Positions 7,786-16,227 of a stretch of DNA of 56,469 nt are shown here, in pieces. A program made the position numbers and the translations under genes. The notes under the pieces were generated by a model. It saw only the letters and a list, made by a program, of their open reading frames with translations. It was not told where the DNA came from and ran no database searches. Location: NCBI GenBank assembly GCA_016214695.1, contig JACRNY010000005.1, positions 144,372 through 200,840 of the forward strand, read 5' to 3'. How positions within the stretch are numbered: the stretch's first letter is position 1; every line of letters begins with the position of its first letter. Origin of the DNA: Nitrosomonadales bacterium (GTDB taxonomy: Bacteria; Pseudomonadota; Gammaproteobacteria; Burkholderiales; Gallionellaceae).

Positions 7786-8747
7786 GTGATCGTCGCCATT
7801 CTGTTGTTCGCCGGACGCGCTTGGCGCATCAGGCGTTGCATCACACTGCCCAGGGCATCATGCCCCGCATCCGTTGCGCTCGGCGCACGCAACAGCCCTT
7901 GCGCGATCTCGCGCATGGCGTAGGACGCCGGCGTCGCCGGGAACGCTTCGATCAGCGGACGCCCCAATTGTGTCGCACGTTTGAGCTTTTCATCAACCGG
8001 AATATGTCCAAGGTACTCCAGATGGACCTGCAGATGGCGCCTTGCGACCCCCGCCATATTGTCGAAGACCGCCAGCGCCTCGCGCTCGCTGGCCACCTTG
8101 TTGACCACGATATCGAACGCCTGCCTGCCATTATGCATCGCCATCTGCTTGAGCAAGGCATAACTTTCCGTGATACCGCTGGCGGTCGCGTTCAGCACCA
8201 GCAACAGCGGCTCGTCGCCGGACAGGCTGGCACAGACCGAGTGCCCGTCGCGCGCCGCATCCACCAGCACCACATCCATATCCCTGGCTGCGGCGCTCAG
8301 CGATTCCAGCAATCTTTCGCGCTGCATCTCGTCCAGCCTGGGCAGGCTCTGGATCGCGCGTGCCACCGGCAATATGCGCACCCCTTCCCCCGCCCGCAGG
8401 ATCACGTCCTGCCAGGTCCTTTCCCCGTGCGCCACGTTGAGCAGGTCGTGGCGCACCTTCAGTGCCAGCGTGTTCGCCACGTTGTCGTGCGAGAGGTTCT
8501 CGTCCAGCACCAGCACATCCTTGCCGGAACTGCCCAGTACCGCGGCCAGATTCACCACGATGCTGGTCGCGCCCAGCCCGTCGCGCGCGCCGACCACCGT
8601 CACCACGCGCGCAGTGGAGCGCGCCAGCAGGCGGCGCAGCCCGGCAGCCTGATCGGGGATATAAGATTGCCGTTCTCGTTTGCCTCCTCCCCCGTTCACG
8701 GGGGAGGATTGAGGAGAGGGGGTGTTCGTAAAATCATCAGAGCGCAT
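7782..8747 (-). CDS. flhG: FlhG/FleN-like MinD-family protein with degenerate P-loop
   Basis: FlhG partners FlhF in setting flagellar number and place. The start chosen, ATG at 8747, has GGGAGG seven bases upstream, overlaps flhF by 11 bases and gives 321 residues. Residues 8-21 (NTPSPQSSPVNGGG) are encoded by a C-rich palindromic repeat, so the N-terminus carries a repeat-derived insertion. A GLRRLL segment like that FlhG uses to contact the FlhF GTPase follows. The Walker A region reads GARDGLGATS, so the P-loop Lys of a canonical GKT/S is Ala. The DxPAG-like switch reads DAARDG. The rest (VVNLAAVLGSSGKDVLVLDEN, LVLNATASGITESYALLK, YLGHIPVDEKLKRA) is FleN-like. ATPase activity is doubtful. 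Confidence 0.82.
   Translation of the reverse strand: MRSDDFTNTPSPQSSPVNGGGGKRERQSYIPDQAAGLRRLLARSTARVVTVVGARDGLGATSIVVNLAAVLGSSGKDVLVLDENLSHDNVANTLALKVRHDLLNVAHGERTWQDVILRAGEGVRILPVARAIQSLPRLDEMQRERLLESLSAAARDMDVVLVDAARDGHSVCASLSGDEPLLLVLNATASGITESYALLKQMAMHNGRQAFDIVVNKVASEREALAVFDNMAGVARRHLQVHLEYLGHIPVDEKLKRATQLGRPLIEAFPATPASYAMREIAQGLLRAPSATDAGHDALGSVMQRLMRQARPANNRMATIT
8681..8727. repeat. C-rich palindromic repeat inside the flhG 5' coding region
   Basis: A 10-base inverted repeat (CCTCCCCCGT at 8686-8695, ACGGGGGAGG at 8698-8707) is followed on the plus strand by a G-rich tail GATTGAGGAGAGGGGG. It belongs to the same family as the element at 3337-3374. It is read through in frame in flhG as TPSPQSSPVNGGGG. 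The minus-strand transcript would carry a strong hairpin about 40-62 bases after the flhG start codon. Confidence 0.75.
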
Positions 8748-10026
8748 ACTGGCCTCCCAGCATCTTCTGCGCGCCACCCAGGCCGGCCATGAAGACCGGC
8801 AGATCGGCTTCCGGCATGTCGAATGCCGCGCTGGATTTCCCCACGTCCTTGAACACGCGGTGCAGCAGATATTCCAGGTTCACCTCGTGCAGGTCTTCCG
8901 GCACGCGCTGGCCGCTGGCGATGTAGTGCATGGTCAGCTTGTGGCGCACCACCACGTCCAGCACGGTACCCAGCGTCACCGCCTCGTCCAGCTTGGTCGG
9001 GATGCAGCCGATCACGCCGGTGCCGCCGTACATCTTGACCACGTCATCGAGGGTGCCGCCGGAGCTGGTGGCGTTCAGCAGCAGCAGGCGCTGCACGCCG
9101 ACCGCGTCGAACATCTGCGCCTGTTCCGCCACGCGGCTGTCGCGCTGGCCGACGCCCATGGTGTCGATGATGACCAGATGCTTGTGCTTGAGGCCGGACA
9201 GGGTGAGGCGCAGGTCTTCGGTGTCGCGCACCGCATGCACCGACACGCCCAGGATCTTGCCGTATATCTTCAGTTGTTCGTGCGCGCCGATACGGTAGCT
9301 GTCGGTGGTGACCAGCGCCACCTTGTCGGCGCCGTAGCGCACCACGGCGCGTGCCGCCAGTTTCGCGGTGGTGGTGGTCTTGCCGACGCCGGTGGGGCCG
9401 ACCAGCGCATACACGCCGCCGCGCGTCACCACGTCTTCCTGCAGGGTCGCCACACGCAGGTTGTGGGCGAGAGCACGGCGCAGCCAGTCGAGACCGCCGT
9501 CGGCCGGGCTCTTCTCCAGCAACTGGCGCGACAGCACCGGGCTGAAGCCGACGTTGAGCATGTCGCGCAGCAGGCCGCTGCGCGCCGGGTCGCGTTGCTG
9601 CATGTCGGACCAGGACAGGCGCGCCATCTGTTCCTGCATCATGTTGCGCATGGTCTTGATCTCGGACAGCAGCGATTGCTGTTCCGCGCTTGCATCCTTG
9701 TTATCGCGCGGCGCGGCGATCTCGCGCTTGCTGCCGGCATCCAGCACTTTCGCCCCCAGCGTGGCGGCCTGATGCGCGCCCTGCGCAGTGAGCTTGCCGG
9801 GGTTCGCCGCCCTGGCTGCGCTCTCCGGCATGCGCGCCTGGTCCGCGCGCGTCTCGCCGACGCGGGTCTCGCTCAGATGTGCCAGAGCGTCGCCGGCCAC
9901 GGCCACGATCTCGACACCTTCCGGCACCTTGCGGTTGGACAGGATCACGGCGTCTGCGCCGAGTTCGACACGGACCAGCTTCAGCGCGTCGCGCGAACTG
10001 GCTGCGATGAATTTTCTTGCGTTCAT
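8737..10026 (-). CDS. flhF: flagellar SRP-family GTPase FlhF
   Basis: FlhF is an SRP-type GTPase that directs flagellum placement. The protein has 429 residues. The N-terminal B domain (MNARKFIAASSRDALKLVRVELGADAVILSNRKV) is followed by a variable linker and the NG domain. Nucleotide motifs are GPTGVGKTTTTAKLAAR (near residue 215), TTDSYRIGAHEQLKIYG, IDTMGVGQRD and PTKLDEA. The flhA stop and flhF start overlap by four bases (ATGA), and the flhF end overlaps flhG. All G-motif residues are present, in contrast to the degenerate FlhG. Confidence 0.94.
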   Translation of the reverse strand: MNARKFIAASSRDALKLVRVELGADAVILSNRKVPEGVEIVAVAGDALAHLSETRVGETRADQARMPESAARAANPGKLTAQGAHQAATLGAKVLDAGSKREIAAPRDNKDASAEQQSLLSEIKTMRNMMQEQMARLSWSDMQQRDPARSGLLRDMLNVGFSPVLSRQLLEKSPADGGLDWLRRALAHNLRVATLQEDVVTRGGVYALVGPTGVGKTTTTAKLAARAVVRYGADKVALVTTDSYRIGAHEQLKIYGKILGVSVHAVRDTEDLRLTLSGLKHKHLVIIDTMGVGQRDSRVAEQAQMFDAVGVQRLLLLNATSSGGTLDDVVKMYGGTGVIGCIPTKLDEAVTLGTVLDVVVRHKLTMHYIASGQRVPEDLHEVNLEYLLHRVFKDVGKSSAAFDMPEADLPVFMAGLGGAQKMLGGQYAL

Positions 10027-12101
10027 GCTCTACCTCCCACCATGGATGTGACACGTACCGTCTTGAATCCCGGCACTTCTTCGTGCGAAATGACTTTGAG
10101 TTGCGGCAACGCACGCTTGAGGAAGCGTGCCAGCAGGTCGCGGATGTGCCCCGGCACCAGCAATACCGTGGGCAGGCCCATCTGCTCCTGGGTCTGGGTC
10201 GCGCTGCGCGCTTCGCGCAGCAGGGTGTTGGCCAGGCCGGGCTCGATGGCCGAGCCGCCCGCCTGCAGGGCCTGCGCCAGGACGTATTCGAGTTCCTTGT
10301 CCATGCCGATGACCTGCAGTTCCTGCGCCGACGGATAGAACTGCTGCACGATGGCCGGGCCGAGCGCGACGCGCACGATCGAGGTCAGCACGTTGGTGTC
10401 CTGTGTAAGCGGCGCGTGTTCGGCCAGCGTCTCGAGGATGGTGCGCATGTCGCGGATATGCATGCCCTCGTCGAGCAGGTTCTGCATGACCTTCTGCACC
10501 GTCGCCAGCGACAGCAGCTTGGGCACCAGGTCTTCGGTCAGCTTGGGTGCGAACTTGCCGAGGTGATCCAGCAGTTGCTGCACCTCCTGGCGTCCCAGCA
10601 GCTCGGCGGCATGGGAATGGATCAGGTGGCTCATGTGCGTCGCCACCACGGTGCTGGCATCGACCACGGTATATCCCATGGCCTGCGCCTGTTCGCGCAC
10701 TCCGGCCTCCACCCAGATCGCGGGCAGACCGAAGGCCGGATCTTTGGTGACCGTGCCCGGCAACATGCCGTTCACGTTGCCCGGATTGATGGCCAGATAA
10801 AGGTTGGGATAAGCCTCGCCGGTGCCGATCTCGGCGCCCTTCAGCGTGATGCGGTAAGCGTTGGGACGCAGATCAAGGTTGTCGCGGATATGCACGGCCG
10901 GCGGCAGGAAACCCATCTCCTGGGTGAATTTCTTGCGGATGCCCTTGATGCGGCGCAGCAGGTCGCCGTCCTGCGCCTTGTCCACCAGCGCGATCAGGCG
11001 GTAGCCGACTTCCAGTCCCAGCACGTCCACCTGTGCCACATCCTCCCAGCTCGCTTCCGGCGCTTCGTTGCTCGGGACGGGCACGGGGCTCTCCGCCTCG
11101 GCCGCTTTTTCCTCATCGAGTTTGGCGCGCTGCAACATGAACCAGGCGAACCAGCCCAGCCCGCCCGCCAGCAACAGGAAGGGGAAGTGCGGCATGCCGG
11201 GGATCAGCCCCATGATGCCGATGATGGCGGCGGTGAGGATGAGCAGTTGCGGGCTGTTGATCAGTTGCTTGGCCAGCTGCTGGCCGATGTTGTCTTCGCT
11301 GGCGACGCGGCTCACCACCATACCGGCGGCGGTGGAGATGATCAGCGCCGGGATCTGCGCCACCAGACCGTCGCCGATGGTCAGCAGGGTGTAGTTCTTG
11401 GCTGCGGTGGCCAGGTCGAGGTCGTGCTGCAGCACGCCGACCGCCAGGCCGCCGATGATGCTGATCAGCATGATGATGATGCCGGCGACGGCGTCGCCGC
11501 GCACGAACTTGGAGGCACCGTCCATGGCACCGTAGAACTCGGCTTCCTGCGCGATCTCGGCGCGGCGCTTGCGCGCCACCTCCTCGCCGATCAGGCCGGC
11601 GTTGAGGTCGGCGTCGATCGCCATCTGCTTGCCCGGCATCGCATCCAGGGTGAAACGCGCGCCCACTTCGGCGATACGGCCGGCGCCCTTGGTGATGACC
11701 ACGAAGTTGATGACCACCAGGATCACGAACACCACGATACCCACGGCGTAGTTGCCGCCGACCAGGAAGTGGCCGAACGATTCGATCACCTTGCCGGCCG
11801 CATCCGGACCGGTGTGGCCTTCCAGCAGCACCACGCGCGTGGAGGCGACGTTGAGCGAGAGGCGCAGCAGGGTGGAGATCAGCAGCACGGTGGGGAACAC
11901 CGCGAAATCGAGCGGCTTGGTGGTGTTCATCGCCACCAGCAGGACCATGATGGCCAGCGCGATGTTGAAGGTGAACAGGATGTCGAGCAGGAAAGGCGGC
12001 AGCGGCAGCACCATCATCGCCAGGATCATCACGATCAGGATAGGGCCGGCCAGCCCCCGCACACCGCCGCGCATCAACGCTTGCTTCAACACTTCGAACA
12101 T
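10023..12101 (-). CDS. flhA: flagellar type III export gate protein FlhA
   Basis: FlhA forms the export gate ring of the flagellar secretion system. With the ATG at 12101 (GGGAG eight bases upstream) it has 692 residues, normal for the family; a further 12 upstream codons are possible but lack a ribosome site. The N-terminal half has eight membrane segments and the FHIPEP-family block around KGAGRIAEVGARFTLDAMPGKQMAIDADL. The C-terminal cytoplasmic domain includes ATHMSHLIHSHAAELLGRQEVQQLLDHL. It precedes flhF with a four-base overlap. Confidence 0.95.
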   Translation of the reverse strand: MFEVLKQALMRGGVRGLAGPILIVMILAMMVLPLPPFLLDILFTFNIALAIMVLLVAMNTTKPLDFAVFPTVLLISTLLRLSLNVASTRVVLLEGHTGPDAAGKVIESFGHFLVGGNYAVGIVVFVILVVINFVVITKGAGRIAEVGARFTLDAMPGKQMAIDADLNAGLIGEEVARKRRAEIAQEAEFYGAMDGASKFVRGDAVAGIIIMLISIIGGLAVGVLQHDLDLATAAKNYTLLTIGDGLVAQIPALIISTAAGMVVSRVASEDNIGQQLAKQLINSPQLLILTAAIIGIMGLIPGMPHFPFLLLAGGLGWFAWFMLQRAKLDEEKAAEAESPVPVPSNEAPEASWEDVAQVDVLGLEVGYRLIALVDKAQDGDLLRRIKGIRKKFTQEMGFLPPAVHIRDNLDLRPNAYRITLKGAEIGTGEAYPNLYLAINPGNVNGMLPGTVTKDPAFGLPAIWVEAGVREQAQAMGYTVVDASTVVATHMSHLIHSHAAELLGRQEVQQLLDHLGKFAPKLTEDLVPKLLSLATVQKVMQNLLDEGMHIRDMRTILETLAEHAPLTQDTNVLTSIVRVALGPAIVQQFYPSAQELQVIGMDKELEYVLAQALQAGGSAIEPGLANTLLREARSATQTQEQMGLPTVLLVPGHIRDLLARFLKRALPQLKVISHEEVPGFKTVRVTSMVGGRA

Positions 12102-12267
12102 TTTCGCACTCCCTGAGTCCATTCCCGCGACCGGCAAAGGCCGCTTCTCTTGTATGCATTATCTGCAACGAGCGTCAAACCGATGGCGTGAATAGAGGGG
12201 GATTTCCGCGGCAATTCAGCAGTGTCGGAAAACTGCCTACAGTGCTGCGGTGCAAACCGGGAATGTC

Positions 12268-12359
12268 TCTCGCCAAGACGCCAAGAACGCCAAGAGAACC
12301 GACTGCCTTCCGCAAATCCGGATATTTGCAGTCTTTGCGTTCTTGGCGTCTTGGCGAGA
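12268..12359. repeat. 28-base inverted repeat (hairpin element) between flhB and flhA
   Basis: The 304-base gap from 12102 to 12405 holds little besides this element. Arms at 12268-12295 and 12332-12359 are complementary over 28 bases with one mismatch and are built on an AAGACGCCAAGAACGCCAAG-like core. The 36-base loop contains a further small palindrome (GCAAAT near 12312, ATTTGC near 12324). This resembles the dispersed 'gcaaagacgcaaag' intergenic palindromes of many proteobacteria. It could fold in RNA in either direction and may attenuate or process the flhB-flhA transcript. No flhA promoter was recognised. Confidence 0.8.
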
Positions 12360-12405
12360 ATTCATTGTTCTTTCCATCCCCGGATTCGGCGGACTTGATG
12401 TCGGG

Positions 12406-13548
12406 TCAAGCCGCATTTGCCGGATCGAGCTCTTTCGGCACGGGGAGTTCCTGCGGTTCCTGCGGATAGGCGCCGCCGAGCTTCTGGTAGCGGCGCAGTT
12501 GATAGACGTAGGCCAGCACTTCGGCGACGGCGGTGAACAGCGCCTCGGGAATGGCCTGGCCGAGGTCGCAATGCTTGTGCAGTGCACGCGCCAGCGGCGG
12601 CGCTTCGAGGATGGGAACGTTGTTCTCTTTGGCGATCTCCTTGATCTTCGCCGCCAGCAGGTGCGAGCCCTTGGCCACCACGATAGGCGCGCGCATCTTG
12701 TTCTCGCTGTACTTGAGCGCGACGGAATAGTGCGTCGGGTTGGTCACCACCACATCGGCGGTCGGTATCTCCGCCATCATGCGGCGGCGTGCCATCTCGC
12801 GCTGCATGCTGCGGATACGCGACTTGACCTGCGGGTCGCCTTCGGTCTCCTTGGCCTCCTGGCGCACCTCTTCCTTGGTCATCTTCAGTTTCTTGTTGTG
12901 CTCCCACAGCTGGAACGGCACATCCACCGCCACCAGCAGCAGCATGCCGCCCATGATGGCGGCGAAGCAGCCCCACACCAGGCCGCCCAGATGCGGGATG
13001 GCGATATGCACCGGCTCGCTCACCAGCATCAGCACGGCATCGCGGTTGTGCCACACCACCCAGGCGCCGATGCCGCCGACCACCACCGATTTGGCGATGG
13101 CCTTGGCCAGTTCCATCAGGCTATTGGTGGAGAACATGCGACCGATGCCGGCGATCGGGTTGAGTTTACTGAGGTTGGGTTGCAGGGGTTTGAGCGTGAA
13201 CAGCCAGCCGTTCAGCAGCAGCGGCGAGAACGCCGCCACCAGCAGCAGCAATCCGAGCAGGGGCAGAAAGGCGAGCAGCGCCGCCATGCTCAGCTCATGC
13301 AAGCGCGGCAGCAGCAGTTCGCTGTTGAACGCCATCTCCTTGTCCAGCGTGAGGCCTTCGCGCAGAAGGTCGATGAGGCTTTGCGACAGCCTGGAACCCA
13401 TCAGCCACACGCCCGCACCGCCCGCCATGAGTACGGCGAAGGTGGAAAGCTCGCGCGAACGCGCGACTTGGCCATCCTCGCGGGCCTGGTCCAATCGTCG
13501 TTGCGAGGGTGATTCGGTCTTTTCTAGGTCGCTGTCCTGTTCGGCCAT
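12406..13548 (-). CDS. flhB: flagellar type III export switch protein FlhB
   Basis: FlhB switches export specificity from hook to filament substrates. The 380-residue protein starts MAEQDSDLEKTESPSQRRL (EKTE-PT-RR-like family start) after an AAAGGA ribosome site. Four membrane segments span about residues 35-215. The cytoplasmic domain contains the autocleavage motif NPTH in VVVTNPTHYSVALKY (near residue 270), followed by VVAKGSHLLAAKIKEIA and ENNVPILEAPPLARALH. It is separated from flhA by the 28-base inverted repeat. Confidence 0.95.
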   Translation of the reverse strand: MAEQDSDLEKTESPSQRRLDQAREDGQVARSRELSTFAVLMAGGAGVWLMGSRLSQSLIDLLREGLTLDKEMAFNSELLLPRLHELSMAALLAFLPLLGLLLLVAAFSPLLLNGWLFTLKPLQPNLSKLNPIAGIGRMFSTNSLMELAKAIAKSVVVGGIGAWVVWHNRDAVLMLVSEPVHIAIPHLGGLVWGCFAAIMGGMLLLVAVDVPFQLWEHNKKLKMTKEEVRQEAKETEGDPQVKSRIRSMQREMARRRMMAEIPTADVVVTNPTHYSVALKYSENKMRAPIVVAKGSHLLAAKIKEIAKENNVPILEAPPLARALHKHCDLGQAIPEALFTAVAEVLAYVYQLRRYQKLGGAYPQEPQELPVPKELDPANAA

Positions 13549-13624
13549 GGCTGTGTCCTTTGCACATGGCGATTATCGCTGTCCCGGAACGGATCAATCC
13601 GCCGAACAGCGGCGGAAATACGGC

Positions 13625-14194
13625 TTATCTAGCTTTGGCGAGCACCCGCGCCGCCATGTCGGCCAGCGGCACGACCTCGTCCACGGCCCCCACGGCGACG
13701 GCTTCGCGCGGCATGCCGAACACCACGCAACTGGCCTCGTCCTGAGCGAAGTTGTAAGCGCCCGCTCGCTTCATCTCCAGCATCGCCGTGGCGCCGTCCT
13801 TGCCCATGCCGGTCAGCATCACGCCGATGGCATCCGCGCCAAGGTGCTTTGCGGCGGAACGGAACAGCACATCGACCGACGGGCGGTGACGGTTCACCGG
13901 CGGCTCCTGGTTGAGCACGGTGCGATAGCCCGTCCCGGCACGCTCGAGCAGCAGATGGGAATGACCGGGCGCAAGATAGACATGACCGGCTTCGATCTTT
14001 TCATGATGCCCAGCCTCATGCACCTGCATTGCACTCAACTGGTCCAAGCGCTCGGCAAAGGACCTGGTGAACAGTTCGGGCATATGCTGGGCGATGAGGA
14101 TGGCGGGACTGTGCGCCGGGATGCCGGAGAGGAACACCTTGAGCGCTTCGGTGCCGCCGGTGGAGGAACCGATGACGATGATCTTCTGGCCCAT
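13625..14194 (-). CDS. cheB: stand-alone CheB methylesterase domain, no receiver domain
   Basis: This protein removes methyl groups from chemoreceptor glutamates. It has only 189 residues and corresponds to the C-terminal catalytic domain of CheB. The Ser of GSSTGGTEA, the His of IAQHMP and the Asp of GMGKDGA supply the catalytic triad, and the [11 protein letters not shown] and [11 protein letters not shown] blocks are present. The usual N-terminal receiver domain (about 120 residues) and linker are missing. The ATG overlaps the cheR stop (TGATG), so there is no room for an upstream domain in this frame. Activity would not be controlled by CheA phosphorylation of this protein. Another full-length CheB may exist outside the window. 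Confidence 0.87.
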   Translation of the reverse strand: MGQKIIVIGSSTGGTEALKVFLSGIPAHSPAILIAQHMPELFTRSFAERLDQLSAMQVHEAGHHEKIEAGHVYLAPGHSHLLLERAGTGYRTVLNQEPPVNRHRPSVDVLFRSAAKHLGADAIGVMLTGMGKDGATAMLEMKRAGAYNFAQDEASCVVFGMPREAVAVGAVDEVVPLADMAARVLAKAR

Positions 14195-15027
14195 CACGCG
14201 GCCTTGCCGGCAAGCACGTACACCGTACTGCCGCGCAGCTTGAAGAGGGAGCTGGCGTGATAGAAGCTCTCGGAATGTCCGGCGAACAGCAGGCCGTTAC
14301 TGTGCAACAGGGGCGCGAACTTCTTCAGGATGGAGAATTGCGTCTCCTTGTCGAAGTAGATCATCACATTGCGGCAGAAGATCGCATCCAGCGGGGCATG
14401 GAGCGGCCAGCCGCTCTCCAGCAGATTGATGCGGCGAAAGTCGATCATCTTCTTCAGCTCGGGCTTGACCTGCACGTAGCCGGCATTCGCCCCGCTCTCG
14501 CGTATGAAGAACCTCTCCACCTGCTGCTGCGGCATGCGCGCGACCGCCTCGGCCTTGTACCTGCCTTCACGCGCGGTCTGCAGCACCCTGGTGTCGAGGT
14601 CAGAGGCGATGATGTGGACCGGACGCTCGTAGCCGAGTGTCTCCACCGCGGTCATCGCCATCGAGTAGGCTTCCTCGCCGGTGGAACAGGCCGAACACCA
14701 CAGCGTGATCGTGCGCCCCGCCTCCTGCTTGCGCAGGTGCTCGGCCAGCAGGGGGAAATGGTGCGGCTCGCGGAAGAAGGAAGTGAGATTGGTGGTCAGC
14801 GAGTTGGTGAACGCCTCCCGCTCCGCCACGTCGCCGCGTTGCAGGCGGTCCAGGTATTCGGCGAAGCTGCGGATGCCGGTGGCGCGCAGGCGCCGCGCCA
14901 GGCGGCTGTACACCAGTTCCTGCTTCTGCTCCCCCAGCGAGATCCCCGCGTAATCGTAGATCAGCTTGCGGATGCGCTGGAAATCCTGGGGGGTGAACTG
15001 GAATTCGCGGTTCTGTTCATTGCTCAT
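14194..15027 (-). CDS. cheR: chemotaxis protein methyltransferase CheR
   Basis: CheR methylates receptor glutamates using S-adenosylmethionine for adaptation. The 277-residue protein has the N-terminal helical domain ([28 protein letters not shown]) and the SAM-binding catalytic domain with [34 protein letters not shown] and [14 protein letters not shown]. Its ATG overlaps the preceding receptor stop (ATGA), and its stop overlaps cheB. Length and motifs are normal. Confidence 0.95.
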   Translation of the reverse strand: MSNEQNREFQFTPQDFQRIRKLIYDYAGISLGEQKQELVYSRLARRLRATGIRSFAEYLDRLQRGDVAEREAFTNSLTTNLTSFFREPHHFPLLAEHLRKQEAGRTITLWCSACSTGEEAYSMAMTAVETLGYERPVHIIASDLDTRVLQTAREGRYKAEAVARMPQQQVERFFIRESGANAGYVQVKPELKKMIDFRRINLLESGWPLHAPLDAIFCRNVMIYFDKETQFSILKKFAPLLHSNGLLFAGHSESFYHASSLFKLRGSTVYVLAGKAA

Positions 15028-16163
15028 GCCGCCATTTTACTTGGAGAATGGCGGAGCAAACCATTATCCGCCTCGCCGGCAACAGCCATGCGCTCCAGCG
15101 CACTCAGCACGTCCATGCTGTCCGCCTCCATCCTGGCGACCAGTTCCATGCCGTGCAGTGCATCTCCGCCGCGCAGCGCCGCCACCGCATCCTTGCCGTG
15201 TTTGTGGAAGGAGCTGTGCGGACTCTCGATGGCGGCATAGCCGTCCAGCCTGGAGAAACGTTCCTTGCCTTCGCCCTCGTAATACCACTTGCCCAGACGG
15301 CAATCGGAATGCGAGGAGAAACTCTCGGCCGCACGGTCCGAGATACCCATGAACACCTTGTAGATCTCGAACTTGTAAAGGATATGGTCGATCTTGGCGA
15401 CCTCGACGAAGCTGCGCAACGCCGCTGCCGAGATCGTACCCTCCATGCTGTGCGAGAGGTCGAGCAGGTGTTTCATGTTCTCCATCACGTTGCCGACATC
15501 GTGGCTGAACGCCCGCGACTTGTCTGCCCAGCCGTGCATCTGGATCTGGGTGCGTTCGGTCTCGCCCTGGATGGCCGTGACGATGGTGGATATCTCGCTG
15601 GTCGCCTTGGCGGTGCGCTCGGCAAGCTTGCGCACCTCGTCCGCCACCACCGCAAAACCGCGTCCCTGCTCGCCGGCGCGCGCCGCCTCGATCGCCGCAT
15701 TGAGCGCGAGCAGATTGGTCTGGTCGGCGATCTCCTTGATGAGCTGGACGATGCTGCCGATCTGCGCGGCGCGCTCGGTCAGGTTCTGCACATTCTGCGA
15801 AGTATTCAGGGTATCGCCGGAAAGGGCGTCCAGGCTGGCGGCGATCTTCATCACCGCCTCGCGGTTCCTGACCGAAACGCCGGCCGCCTCCGTCGCCTTT
15901 TCCTGCTGCTGGCGCAGCAGATTCGCCGCTTCGGCCTGCGACTGTTGCAGCGCCACGAAGGAGACGCCGAAATTCTGCATGTTGCCGTAGATCTTTTCCG
16001 TCACCTGCGTGGCGTCGCGGGCTCCGCTCAGCTCGGCACGCAATCCATCGCGCTCCGCTTCGAGTCGCGCCAGTCCTTCCCTGGTCCGGTCGATCTCCTG
16101 TTCGGTTTCGGCCAGCTTGCGTTGCAACGACTGGTGATCCTGCTTCAACTTTCCGCAGAACAT
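15024..16163 (-). CDS. soluble chemoreceptor with C-terminal CZB zinc-binding domain
   Basis: This 379-residue methyl-accepting protein has no membrane segment. Residues about 1-60 are a charged coiled coil. The signalling hairpin ([38 protein letters not shown]) lies near residues 140-180. The C-terminus has the chemoreceptor zinc-binding pattern: a His in [12 protein letters not shown], then [17 protein letters not shown], then [11 protein letters not shown], giving the expected His/Cys/His/His ligands. CZB receptors such as TlpD and McpA sense zinc or oxidants such as hypochlorous acid in other bacteria. Strong GAGGAGG lies upstream. It sits between cheA and cheR. The ligand here is inferred only. 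Confidence 0.88.
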   Translation of the reverse strand: MFCGKLKQDHQSLQRKLAETEQEIDRTREGLARLEAERDGLRAELSGARDATQVTEKIYGNMQNFGVSFVALQQSQAEAANLLRQQQEKATEAAGVSVRNREAVMKIAASLDALSGDTLNTSQNVQNLTERAAQIGSIVQLIKEIADQTNLLALNAAIEAARAGEQGRGFAVVADEVRKLAERTAKATSEISTIVTAIQGETERTQIQMHGWADKSRAFSHDVGNVMENMKHLLDLSHSMEGTISAAALRSFVEVAKIDHILYKFEIYKVFMGISDRAAESFSSHSDCRLGKWYYEGEGKERFSRLDGYAAIESPHSSFHKHGKDAVAALRGGDALHGMELVARMEADSMDVLSALERMAVAGEADNGLLRHSPSKMAA

Positions 16164-16227
16164 GGCATTCCTCCTCTTGGGCGATGGCGCTCCTGGGCGC
16201 CATCATTATGGTTGTCGACCGCAGCTG

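Noticed and set aside
10017-12116. A 699-codon plus-strand open frame opposite flhA
   Set aside because: It is a low-complexity His/Gln/Asp/Arg-rich translation created by the codon bias of flhA on the other strand.
12268-12359. The repeated AAGACGCC units read as a CRISPR array
   Set aside because: There are only two arms in inverted orientation, with no regular spacers and no cas genes.
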